A stretch of DNA of 5,607 bases from Pirellulales bacterium (lineage in GTDB: Bacteria > Planctomycetota > Planctomycetia > Pirellulales > JALHPA01), in assembly GCA_022842745.1 (NCBI GenBank), contig JALHPA010000243.1, positions 1 to 5,607 of the forward strand. Direction: 5' to 3'. Positions 1 to 5,607 of this stretch are shown one piece after another (the stretch's first letter is position 1; every line of letters begins with the position of its first letter). The position numbers were made by a program, and so were the translations under genes. Under the pieces are notes generated by a model that was not told where the DNA came from, did no database searches, and saw only the letters and a program-made list of their open reading frames with translations.

Positions 1-863
1 AAGGGTCTGAGGTGTCGATGCACTACGACCCCATGATCGCCAAGCTGATCACCTACGGCGAGTCCCGCAACCAGGCAATCGAGCGGATGCGCAACGCGCT
101 GAACGAATTCCACATTCGCGGCGTGTCGCACAATATCAGCTTTCTGGCCGCGCTGATCGAACACGACCGCTTTCGCGCCGCGCGGCTGAGCACCAACCTG
201 ATCGCGGAAGAGTATCCAAACGGATTTCGCACGTGCGACGTGGTTCACGACGAGCCGACGCTCTGGATCAGCGTGGCGGCGACCATCCACCGCCGGTACA
301 TGGACCGGGCGGCGGGGATCAGCGGCCAGATGGCCGGCTACGAGCGAGTGGTCCACGATGACTGGGTGGTAGTCCAAGGGGACGCGCGGCACGCCGTCCA
401 CGTCCGGCCGATGGAAGGCGGGCACGACGTAGTGTACGAGGGGAAAACCTATCGGGTGCAAAGCGATTGGCAGTTCGGCCAGCCGCTGTTTCGCGGCACG
501 GTGAACGGGTCGCCGGTCACGATGCAGGTCGAGCGGCAAGGAGTAAAATACCGCTTGTACCACTGGGGAGCGCACCTCGAAGTGATGGTCCTTACGGCGC
601 GGGCAGCGGAGCTGTTGGCGTGCATGCCTGCCAAAAAGCCGCCCGACACGAGCAAGTATCTCTTGTCGCCGATGCCGGGGCTGTTAACGCAGTTGTTCGT
701 GAAGCCGGGGGACGAAGTAAAGTCGGGACAGCAGATGGCGGTGGTGGAAGCGATGAAAATGGAGAACACGCTGTACGCCGAACGGGACGGCAAAGTGCAG
801 AAGGCACTGTGCGCCGTGGGAGAGAACCTGGCGGTCGATCAGCAGATTCTGGAATTTGATTGA
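1..863 (+). CDS. pccA: Propionyl-CoA carboxylase, biotin-containing alpha subunit (3' part)
   Basis: This is the C-terminal 286 codons of an acyl-CoA carboxylase alpha subunit, which carboxylates its own biotin with ATP and bicarbonate and passes the carboxyl group to the beta subunit. The frame is open to the left edge, so GTG 12 is not a real start. Seen, counting from codon 12: the end of the biotin carboxylase domain (YDPMIAKL, residues 5-12), a linker with the STNLIAEEYPNGF motif near 60-72, a BT-like middle domain (about 85-210), and a biotinyl domain (about 217-283) with the biotin-accepting VEAMKMEN motif (Lys249, bases 756-758). The STxFxxxxYPxGF-like motif and BT-type middle domain match propionyl-CoA carboxylase better than acetyl-CoA carboxylase AccC, which lacks the biotinyl domain. 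The methylmalonyl-CoA mutase and MeaB genes in the same window support the propionyl-CoA assignment. A methylcrotonyl- or broad acyl-CoA carboxylase is less likely. The beta subunit is not in view. Confidence 0.92.
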   Translation, partial: GSEVSMHYDPMIAKLITYGESRNQAIERMRNALNEFHIRGVSHNISFLAALIEHDRFRAARLSTNLIAEEYPNGFRTCDVVHDEPTLWISVAATIHRRYMDRAAGISGQMAGYERVVHDDWVVVQGDARHAVHVRPMEGGHDVVYEGKTYRVQSDWQFGQPLFRGTVNGSPVTMQVERQGVKYRLYHWGAHLEVMVLTARAAELLACMPAKKPPDTSKYLLSPMPGLLTQLFVKPGDEVKSGQQMAVVEAMKMENTLYAERDGKVQKALCAVGENLAVDQQILEFD

Positions 864-878
864 CCGGCGCGGCGCCGG
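864..878. repeat. GC-rich palindrome directly after pccA stop
   Basis: CCGGCGC (864-870) and GCGCCGG (872-878) are perfect inverted arms around a single G, starting at the base after the pccA stop codon. As RNA this could form a 6-bp stem with a 3-base loop. No T-tract follows (CAAACTAGC), so it is not a canonical intrinsic terminator. It may stabilise the mRNA 3' end, or be chance in GC-rich DNA. Confidence 0.3.
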
Positions 879-931
879 CAAACTAGCGGCGAAGCAGCGG
901 CGGTGCATCGCGAGGGAAGCCCGACGGCAGC

Positions 932-955
932 GTCCACGCCCGTGGATTTCTTTCT
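932..955 (+). terminator. Candidate intrinsic terminator of pccA
   Basis: In the convergent gap between pccA and adk, TCCAC (933-937) and GTGGA (942-946) form a perfect stem around a 4-base loop (GCCC), extendable by one G-T pair (932/947). It is followed on the + strand by TTTCTTTCT (947-955). The layout fits a modest rho-independent terminator about 70 bases after the pccA stop. It is one-directional: on the minus strand the hairpin is not followed by T residues, so it would not stop the adk transcript. The stem is short, so termination is plausible rather than certain. The rest of the 864-975 gap holds only the palindrome at 864-878; I see no short gene in it. Confidence 0.45.
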
Positions 956-975
956 CTGCGTTTATTGCTGTCCAA

Positions 976-1746
976 TTACGCCGGGGCGGCGCTGGGAGCC
1001 GGAACGTCAATCTGTCGCTGGAGCGTTTCGATGGCCCGCAGGTGAATTTCGTCCGGCGAGCCAGACGCCATAACGCGGACCAATAGTCCCGCTCGCTCGT
1101 AGTGCTGCAACAGGGGCTGGGTCTCTTCCTCGTACAGTTTCATGCGGACGGCGATCGATTCCGGCCGATCGTCAGCCCGCTGTTCAAGGGCAGCCCCGCA
1201 GCCGTCGCAGATACCCGCGGCCGACGGCGGCTGGGCGGTAACGTGATAGGTAAGGCGGCATTTTGGGCACACCCGCCGCCCGCTCAGCCGGTCAACGATC
1301 TGGTCCAAGGGCAATTCAAAACAGACGGCGGCATCGAGCTGAATGCCGAGGTCGGCCAAGATCTGATCGAGGGCCTGTGCCTGGCGGAGGGTGCGGGGGA
1401 AGCCGTCGAGCAAGAACCCGCCTTGGCAGCGCAAGCAGCCGGCCCGTTCGCGGACCAGCTCGATGATGAGTTCCTCGGCGACCAACTCGCCGCGGGTCAT
1501 GCATTCGATCGCAGCCTGCATGGCGGGCGACCGATCGTGCTGGCATTGGGCGTGGCGGAGAACGTCGCCCGTCGACAGGTGGCAGGCGCGAAGGCGGGCG
1601 CAAAGGCGGACCGCCTGGGTCCCTTTTCCGACGCCGGGGGGGCCCAAAAGAATGATCCGCGCCGGGTGTTCGCGGGGGGGTGGAATGGGATCGCACTCGA
1701 CTTTGCCGGCGGTGAACCAGCCGGCTCGATTGGGATGTCCGTGCAT
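976..1746 (-). CDS. adk: Adenylate kinase, long zinc-lid type, with N-terminal extension
   Basis: Catalyses ATP + AMP = 2 ADP in the cytoplasm. With the start used here it has 256 residues. Seen: P-loop GPPGVGKGT (35-43), STGDVLR (58-64) in the AMP-binding region, LLDGFPRT (112-119), and a long lid with CPKC (160-163) and CDGC (180-183), the four-cysteine pattern of zinc-binding adenylate kinases. DDRPESIAVRMKLY (192-205) carries the conserved arginines. The usual bacterial length is about 210-220 residues. The excess is about 28 residues before the first beta strand plus a short Pro/Ala tail. ATG 1746 was chosen because GGGAG lies 6 bases upstream. ATG 1770, 5 bases after the nfnB stop, and GTG 1794, which overlaps nfnB, remain possible and would lengthen the extension. 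It is the last gene of the minus-strand string, away from the ribosomal-protein setting usual for housekeeping adk, so it could be a second copy. Likely role: recycling AMP. Confidence 0.93.
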   Translation of the reverse strand: MHGHPNRAGWFTAGKVECDPIPPPREHPARIILLGPPGVGKGTQAVRLCARLRACHLSTGDVLRHAQCQHDRSPAMQAAIECMTRGELVAEELIIELVRERAGCLRCQGGFLLDGFPRTLRQAQALDQILADLGIQLDAAVCFELPLDQIVDRLSGRRVCPKCRLTYHVTAQPPSAAGICDGCGAALEQRADDRPESIAVRMKLYEEETQPLLQHYERAGLLVRVMASGSPDEIHLRAIETLQRQIDVPAPSAAPA

Positions 1747-1752
1747 CTGAAT

Positions 1753-1757
1753 CTCCC
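1753..1757 (-). promoter_or_regulatory. Ribosome binding site supporting adk start at 1746
   Basis: On the minus strand GGGAG is followed by six bases (ATTCAG) and ATG at 1746. This is the best Shine-Dalgarno match among the three in-frame candidates. ATG 1770 has only a weak GGTGA upstream. It therefore decides the start used for adk, though translation coupled to the nfnB stop from ATG 1770 cannot be excluded. Confidence 0.55.
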
Positions 1758-1775
1758 GTTGGGGGTCCATGTTCG

Positions 1776-3206
1776 TCACCACGCGCCATCGCACAAAAAT
1801 TGATGAATCGATCGGGCGGCTTTGCGCCCCGCCCCCATCGCCAGAATGACCGTGGCGGATCCGCTGACGATGTCTCCGCCGGCGAAGACGCCGCGTTTCG
1901 AGGTTCGCAGCGATTCCTCATCGGCGATGATGTAGCCCCACTTGTTGAGCCGCAGATCCGGAGTCGTGGACTGCACCAGCGGATTGGCGCCAGTGCCGAC
2001 CGCGATAATCACGACATCCAGCGGCAGCTCGAATTCCGAATCCGGCACGGGGGCGGAGCTGCGTCGGCCAGAGGCGTCCGGCTCGCCAAGCGCCATTCTG
2101 GTCAGCCGGACTGCCCGCAGGTATCCGCGGGCGTCGCCAAGAAACTCGATTGGGTTGTGCAGGGTAAGAAATTGCACGCCTTCGTCCTGGGCGTGGTGCA
2201 GTTCCTCGCGGCGAGCCGGCATTTCCTCTTCGCCGCGGCGGTAGATGACGTAGGCGTTTTTCGCCCCCAGCCGCAGGGCGGAGCGGATCGCGTCCATGGC
2301 GGTGTTGCCGCCGCCGACCACGGCCACGTTGCGGCCGCGGCAGTCGTAGATCGGCTCGTCGTAGTGCGATGGGTCGTAGGCCTTCATCAGGTTGACGCGG
2401 GTCAGGAATTCGTTGGCCGAGTAGACGCCTCCCAAGTGCTCGCCAGGTAGGTTCAAAAATCGGGGCAGACCGGCGCCGGTGGCGACAAACACCGCATGGA
2501 AGCCCTCTTCGTCGAAAAGCTCGTCCACGGTGACGGTTTTGCCGATCACGACGTTGGTCTGAAAATCGATCCCCAGCTTGCGCATGTTGTCGACTTCCTG
2601 CCGCACGATGTCCTTGGGCAGGCGGAATTCGGGAATGCCATACAGCAGGACGCCGCCGATCTCGTGGAGAGCCTCGAACACGGTTACCTTGTGCCCCTGG
2701 ATGGCCAGGTCTCCGGCGCAGCTCAGCCCCGCGGGGCCGCTGCCGACGATCGCGACTTTTTTCCCCGTGGGGGGGGCGAGAGTGGGCAAACCCACTTGGC
2801 CGGTCGCCCGCTCGTAGTCGGCCACAAAGCGCTCCAGATTGCCGATCGCCAGCGGGCTGAAGCGATTGCCGAGCACGCAGGCTCCCTCGCACTGGTTTTC
2901 CTGCGGGCAAACCCGGCCCGTGACCGCCGGCAGGATATTGTCCTCGCGAATTTTTGCCGCCGCTTGCAGGTAGTCGCCACTGAGAACCAGTTCCACGAAA
3001 TCGCGGATTTTGACCCCCACGGGGCAGCCCTGCACGCACTTGGGATCCGAGCAGGTCAGGCAGCGCTGCGCCTCGTGCTCGGCGGCGACGACTTGCAGCC
3101 CCAGGTTGACTTCCTGGAAGTTGTGCGCGCGAGCGAGGGCCGGCTGCTCAGGCATCGCCTGCCGGGGAATTTTGACCCGTTCTTTGGGTTTCAGTGGTTC
3201 AGCCAC
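1776..3206 (-). CDS. nfnB: NfnB-type large subunit (GltD-like FAD/iron-sulfur NADPH oxidoreductase)
   Basis: A 476-residue protein with the glutamate-synthase-small-subunit fold. Seen: an N-terminal iron-sulfur domain with Cys49, 52, 57 and 61 (CLTCSDPKCVQGCP) and Cys100, 106 and 110 (RVCPQENQCEGAC). Seven cysteines plus Glu103 fit two [4Fe-4S] clusters, one with a Glu ligand as I recall for Thermotoga NfnB. Then come a first dinucleotide site GSGPAG (155-160) for FAD, a second site VVGGGNTAMDA (296-306) for NADPH, and a C-terminal FAGGDIVSGSATV (441-453) FAD motif. Homologues are named NfnB, SudA, or glutamate synthase GltA/GltD. The adjoining NfnA-type gene and the absence of a glutamate synthase large subunit favour Nfn. 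NfnAB couples NADPH oxidation to NAD+ and ferredoxin reduction, or the reverse, by flavin-based bifurcation. GTG 3206 is the start: AGGGGGAG sits 6 bases upstream and it overlaps the nfnA stop by 8 bases, suggesting coupled translation. Bifurcation itself cannot be proven from sequence. Confidence 0.88.
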   Translation of the reverse strand: MAEPLKPKERVKIPRQAMPEQPALARAHNFQEVNLGLQVVAAEHEAQRCLTCSDPKCVQGCPVGVKIRDFVELVLSGDYLQAAAKIREDNILPAVTGRVCPQENQCEGACVLGNRFSPLAIGNLERFVADYERATGQVGLPTLAPPTGKKVAIVGSGPAGLSCAGDLAIQGHKVTVFEALHEIGGVLLYGIPEFRLPKDIVRQEVDNMRKLGIDFQTNVVIGKTVTVDELFDEEGFHAVFVATGAGLPRFLNLPGEHLGGVYSANEFLTRVNLMKAYDPSHYDEPIYDCRGRNVAVVGGGNTAMDAIRSALRLGAKNAYVIYRRGEEEMPARREELHHAQDEGVQFLTLHNPIEFLGDARGYLRAVRLTRMALGEPDASGRRSSAPVPDSEFELPLDVVIIAVGTGANPLVQSTTPDLRLNKWGYIIADEESLRTSKRGVFAGGDIVSGSATVILAMGAGRKAARSIHQFLCDGAW

Positions 3207-4125
3207 GGCATTCTCCCCCTTCCCGCACCCCGGCCCGCGGACCGGCCGCGGGATGTTGTTGTTCCAAATGGCAATGGGCGACGTGCTCGCGATCGGGTGT
3301 GGGATCGGCCTCGAATCGGGCGAGAGCGGCGCGCTCTTGCTCTTTGTACAGGCTGTTACGCTGCATCAGGATTTGAAAATCGACCGCGTGGGCGTCGAAC
3401 TCCGGGCCATCGACGCAGGCGAACTTGCTCGCGCCCCCCACCTGGACCCGGCAGCCGCCGCACATGCCGGTGCCGTCGACCATGATCGGATTGAGGCTGA
3501 CGATGGTTTTGATGGCTCGCGGCCGGGTGACGTCAGCCACGGCCTTCATCATGGGGACCGGCCCAATCGCCAGCACCAGGTTGACCTCGGTGCCCCCATC
3601 GAGCAGTTCCTGCAATTTTTGGGTGACGAAGCCGCGCTCGCCACGGCTGCCGTCGTCGGTCAAAAGGTGCAATTCGTCGCTGGTCGCCCGGACCTCTTGC
3701 TCCAGAATCAAAAGTTCAGCCGTGCGAGCGCCGAGAATGCTAATCACGCGGTTGCCGGCCTGCTTCATGGCGACCGCGGTGGGATAGGCGATCGCGGTGC
3801 CAACGCCGCCACCAATGACCACGACCGTGCCAAAGCGGTCCACGTGGGAGGGTTCCCCCAACGGACCGACGAGGTCCAAAACCGCGTCGCCCGCTTCCAG
3901 TTGATTCATCAGCCGGGTGGTCTTGCCGATTCCCTGGACGACCAGCGTGATCGTGCCGTCGCTCTCGTCGGAGTCCGAAATCGTGAGCGGGATGCGCTCC
4001 CCATATTCGTGCAGCCGGACGATGACGAACTGGCCGGCTTTCCGCTTCCTGGCGATGCGCGGCGCCTCGATGCGGAATTGCTTCACGTCGGGCGAGAGGA
4101 ACCGGGCTTGGACGATGGGAAACAT
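3199..4125 (-). CDS. nfnA: NfnA-type small subunit (FAD / 2Fe-2S NAD-binding reductase)
   Basis: A 308-residue member of the ferredoxin-NADP reductase / PyrK superfamily. Seen: an N-terminal FAD barrel with RIPLTISD (44-51), a nucleotide-binding domain opening with VVVIGGGVGTAIAYP (101-115), and a C-terminal [2Fe-2S] motif DGTGMCGGCRV (217-227) with Cys222, Cys225 and Cys237 (FACVDG). In characterised NfnA the cluster has three Cys and one Asp ligand; Asp217 is the natural counterpart. It would bind NAD(H) at one end of the NfnAB complex. PyrK is less likely because the partner is NfnB-like rather than a dihydroorotate dehydrogenase; SudB (sulfide dehydrogenase) is another name used for this family. 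ATG 4125 lies 8 bases after the meaB stop with only a weak AGG upstream. The conserved part ends near residue 273. The final ~35 residues (EHVAHCHLEQQH and a Gly/Arg-rich end) look like an extra tail and overlap the nfnB ribosome binding site. Confidence 0.88.
   Translation of the reverse strand: MFPIVQARFLSPDVKQFRIEAPRIARKRKAGQFVIVRLHEYGERIPLTISDSDESDGTITLVVQGIGKTTRLMNQLEAGDAVLDLVGPLGEPSHVDRFGTVVVIGGGVGTAIAYPTAVAMKQAGNRVISILGARTAELLILEQEVRATSDELHLLTDDGSRGERGFVTQKLQELLDGGTEVNLVLAIGPVPMMKAVADVTRPRAIKTIVSLNPIMVDGTGMCGGCRVQVGGASKFACVDGPEFDAHAVDFQILMQRNSLYKEQERAALARFEADPTPDREHVAHCHLEQQHPAAGPRAGVREGGECRG
3213..3220 (-). promoter_or_regulatory. Strong ribosome binding site for nfnB GTG start
   Basis: AGGGGGAG on the minus strand lies six bases (AATGCC) upstream of GTG 3206. 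An ATG inside that spacer is in another frame and stops after six codons, so the GTG is the functional start. The site lies within the last codons of nfnA, which fits coupled expression of the two subunits. Confidence 0.65.
3234..3252 (-). repeat. GC hairpin in the nfnA tail, just upstream of nfnB
   Basis: CCCGCGG (3234-3240) and CCGCGGG (3246-3252) are perfect 7-bp inverted arms around a 5-base loop, all G-C pairs. In the minus-strand mRNA the hairpin ends 13 bases before the nfnB Shine-Dalgarno (3220-3213). It lies within the codons of the extra nfnA tail and no T-tract follows, so it is not a canonical terminator. A role in mRNA stability, processing or subunit stoichiometry is inferred only. 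Confidence 0.4.
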
Positions 4126-4133
4126 GGCGGCGC

Positions 4134-5252
4134 CTATTGCAGTCCGAAGGCATCCAGGATTTGGCGGGCGGCCACCTCTGGAGGGATGGTTCCGGCCAGG
4201 ACATCGCGCTCCAGCGCAGGGCGCAACGCACGAACCCGCGGATGCTCGCGGAGGGCCGTGCGCAGCCGATCATCGATCAGCGACCCCATCCAACGCAAGC
4301 TTTGCCGCCGCCGGCGACGGTCGAGCTGGGACGTGGAATTCAAATGCTGGTAGCGCTGTTCGACCGCCCGCCACACCTCGTCCACTCCCTGGTGAAGCAA
4401 GGCGCTGCAGGTGAGGACGGTGGGGGAACGCTCGCGCCCGGCTAGGGACTCCAAGGCGGCGGAAAATTGCCGTGCGGCTAGAGCGGCGGCGTTGCGCGTG
4501 GCGCCGTCGGCTTTGTTGACGGCAATCACATCGACATGCTCGAGCAAGCCGCGCTTGATCCCTTGGAGCTCGTCGCCTGCGCCGGGAATCATGAGGGCGA
4601 GAAAGCAGTCGGTCATATCCGCGACCAGGCTCTCGGATTGTCCGACGCCGACCGTCTCGACGAGAACCACGTCGAAACCGGCCGCTTCGCAGACCAGGAG
4701 GCTTTCCCGGGTTTTTCTGGCGATGCCCCCGAGCGTGCCGGCCGACGGGGAGGGGCGAATGTAGGCGGAAGGATCGGCCGCCAGGCCGGTCATGCGGGTC
4801 TTATCGCCGAGAATGCTGCCGCCGCTGATGGTGCTCGAGGGATCCACCGCCAGGACCGCGAGGCGATGCCCCTGGCGGATCAAAAATAGGCCGAGGGATT
4901 CGATGAAGGTGCTTTTGCCTGCGCCTGGCGCGCCGGTAATACCGACGCGGATCGCGTGGCCGGTGTGAGGGAGGAGTTGGGAGAGCAGTTGTTCGGCCTG
5001 CCGCTCGTGTTTGGGGAGATTGGACTCGACGAGAGTCAAAGCCCGGGCCAGGGTGGCGACGTCTCCGCAGCGGACGCCCTGGAAATACTCCTCGACGGAC
5101 AATTCCCGCCGCCGCACGATGGGATTTGGTGGGTCGGGGGTGGGGCCGGTCATACGGAGAATGGCTGAAGGGTGTCGCCGAGAATCACTGCGACGGCGGC
5201 GGCGCGACGTGTGGGGGGCCATTCGCGGCGTGGCTCGCCGGGGGACGATCAT
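4134..5252 (-). CDS. meaB: Methylmalonyl-CoA mutase-associated GTPase MeaB
   Basis: A SIMIBI-class G protein of the MeaB/ArgK (YgfD, human MMAA) family, which gates cobalamin delivery to methylmalonyl-CoA mutase and protects the enzyme from inactivation. Seen (372-residue numbering): LSVEEYFQGV (51-60) at the start of the conserved helical region, P-loop GAPGAGKST (107-115), VDPSS (136-140), ILGDKTRM (147-154), VETVGVGQSE (198-207), NKAD base-specificity motif (246-249), a G5-like SAL (283-285), and a C-terminal helical region ending DAFGLQ. Older annotations say LAO/AO transport ATPase; the directly adjoining mutase settles the role. ATG 5252 was chosen because it overlaps the mutase stop as ATGA. 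The first 33 residues are arginine-rich and unlike the family. Starting at Met34 (5153) would give 339 residues, close to the usual ~330, so the true start may be 5153. The next gene, nfnA, follows after 8 bases. Confidence 0.94.
   Translation of the reverse strand: MIVPRRATPRMAPHTSRRRRRSDSRRHPSAILRMTGPTPDPPNPIVRRRELSVEEYFQGVRCGDVATLARALTLVESNLPKHERQAEQLLSQLLPHTGHAIRVGITGAPGAGKSTFIESLGLFLIRQGHRLAVLAVDPSSTISGGSILGDKTRMTGLAADPSAYIRPSPSAGTLGGIARKTRESLLVCEAAGFDVVLVETVGVGQSESLVADMTDCFLALMIPGAGDELQGIKRGLLEHVDVIAVNKADGATRNAAALAARQFSAALESLAGRERSPTVLTCSALLHQGVDEVWRAVEQRYQHLNSTSQLDRRRRRQSLRWMGSLIDDRLRTALREHPRVRALRPALERDVLAGTIPPEVAARQILDAFGLQ
5226..5240 (-). repeat. Small hairpin between mutase stop and meaB Met34
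   Basis: CGGCG (5226-5230) and CGCCG (5236-5240) flank a 5-base loop just after the mutase stop codon (5249-5251), inside the arginine-rich leader of meaB. It is short and may be chance. It would fit a non-coding spacer if meaB really starts at 5153. Confidence 0.2.
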
Positions 5253-5607
5253 GGCACGGCCTGCGAAGTATTCAGGGGAATGTCGAGACGGCGGCCCAGC
5301 TCGATCAGCAGTCCGACAGCGGCTTCGCCGATCACCGTGCCAGGTCCAAAAACGGCGGCGGCGCCGGCGCGATACAGCGCATCGTAGTCCTGGGGCGGAA
5401 TGACTCCGCCAACGACGATCATGATGTCCGATCGTCCCAGCATGGTCAGCTCGTCCCGCAATTGGGGCACAAGCGTCAGATGTCCCGCGGCGAGGGAGCT
5501 GACGCCCACAATGTGGACGTCGTTTTCGACCGCCTGGCGTGCGGTCTCGGCCGGGGTGCGAAATAGCGAGCCGATATCGACATCGAAGCCCAGATCGGCG
5601 AACGCGC
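5249..5607 (-). CDS. scpA: Methylmalonyl-CoA mutase, C-terminal cobalamin-binding end (partial)
   Basis: The last 118 codons of the B12-binding domain of methylmalonyl-CoA mutase, which interconverts (R)-methylmalonyl-CoA and succinyl-CoA with adenosylcobalamin. The frame stays open to the right window edge: the visible part begins AFADLGFDVDIGSLF, so the GTG at 5509 is internal. Seen: the S-x-L element in GVSSLAAGH (about residues 34-42 of the visible part), the GG element in VVVGGVIPPQDY (Gly66-Gly67), and FGPGT (86-90), the standard order after the DxHxxG cobalamin-ligand motif, which lies just outside the window. Other acyl-CoA mutases (isobutyryl- or ethylmalonyl-CoA mutase) share this domain and cannot be ruled out from it alone. 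The pccA gene and the meaB overlap favour methylmalonyl-CoA. Whether it is a single-chain mutase or the large subunit of a two-chain enzyme cannot be told from this part. The stop overlaps the meaB ATG as ATGA. Confidence 0.92.
   Translation of the reverse strand, partial: AFADLGFDVDIGSLFRTPAETARQAVENDVHIVGVSSLAAGHLTLVPQLRDELTMLGRSDIMIVVGGVIPPQDYDALYRAGAAAVFGPGTVIGEAAVGLLIELGRRLDIPLNTSQAVP

Noticed and set aside
449..1010. Minus-strand open frames opposite the end of pccA (449-793, 684-1010).
   Set aside because: They lie antisense to the biotinyl domain, have no domain or credible start context, and one merely spans the convergent gap.
1636..1680. Two G7 homopolymers in adk, considered as possible frameshift sites.
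   Set aside because: Both read through in frame; one encodes the intact P-loop, so no frame error is indicated.
1102..2450. Open + strand frames opposite adk and the 3' part of nfnB (1102-1803, 1800-2450).
   Set aside because: Composition and lack of any motif mark them as shadows of the adk and nfnB reading frames.
2757..2776. G8 run and T6 run (minus strand C8 then A6, AAAAAAG) in nfnB, considered as a programmed frameshift or sequencing error.
   Set aside because: The frame codes for the expected iron-sulfur to FAD linker straight through. The slippery heptamer is not in the needed phase (zero frame reads AAA AAA G).
1776..3206. Naming the 476-residue gene as the glutamate synthase small subunit.
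   Set aside because: No glutamate synthase large subunit adjoins it. The overlapping partner is an NfnA/PyrK-type reductase, which fits NfnAB better.
2496..4353. Long + strand open frames (2496-3485 and 3010-4353) opposite nfnB, nfnA and meaB.
   Set aside because: They are antisense to clearly conserved minus-strand genes, have no recognisable domains, and are expected in GC-rich DNA where stop codons are rare.
1..5607. Search by eye for tRNA, rRNA, CRISPR repeats, insertion sequence ends and attachment sites.
   Set aside because: No direct repeat arrays, terminal inverted repeats, transposase motifs or RNA gene signatures were seen; nearly all bases are explained by six protein genes.

Overview
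The window looks like chromosomal DNA from a GC-rich bacterium. The five proteins read most like planctomycete (Pirellulales-type) homologues, but that placement is an impression from protein style and gene combination, not a test. The DNA is almost entirely coding. There are no RNA genes, CRISPR arrays, insertion sequences or phage genes. The theme is propionyl-CoA / methylmalonyl-CoA metabolism joined to redox balancing.

Layout. On the + strand, bases 1-863 hold the 3' end of the biotin-carrying alpha subunit of propionyl-CoA carboxylase (pccA); its biotin carboxylase core lies to the left of the window. A 112-base gap (864-975) follows and holds a GC palindrome and a terminator-like hairpin with a T-rich tail. 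Everything from 976 to the right edge is one tightly packed minus-strand gene string, read right to left: the C-terminal B12-binding end of methylmalonyl-CoA mutase (5607-5249, cut by the window edge), its GTPase chaperone MeaB (5252-4134, ATGA overlap), the two subunits of an NfnAB-type flavin/iron-sulfur transhydrogenase (nfnA 4125-3199; nfnB 3206-1776, 8-base overlap) and an adenylate kinase with a zinc-finger lid (1746-976). Junctions are overlaps or gaps of at most 29 bases, so co-transcription is likely. The promoter would lie to the right of the window.

How the genes fit together. PccA (with a beta subunit not seen here) turns propionyl-CoA into methylmalonyl-CoA using ATP and bicarbonate. 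After epimerisation (no epimerase in the window), the B12-dependent mutase converts it to succinyl-CoA, and MeaB protects and reloads the mutase. NfnAB would exchange electrons between NADH, NADPH and ferredoxin. Adenylate kinase would recycle AMP, for example from acyl-CoA synthetase reactions. The roles of the last two in this pathway are inferred from position only.

No clearly new system is visible. The points most worth a second look are the Nfn/adk attachment to the mutase-meaB pair, a GC hairpin and unusual His/Cys tail at the nfnA-nfnB junction, an arginine-rich and possibly untranslated leader on meaB, and an N-terminal extension on the adenylate kinase.
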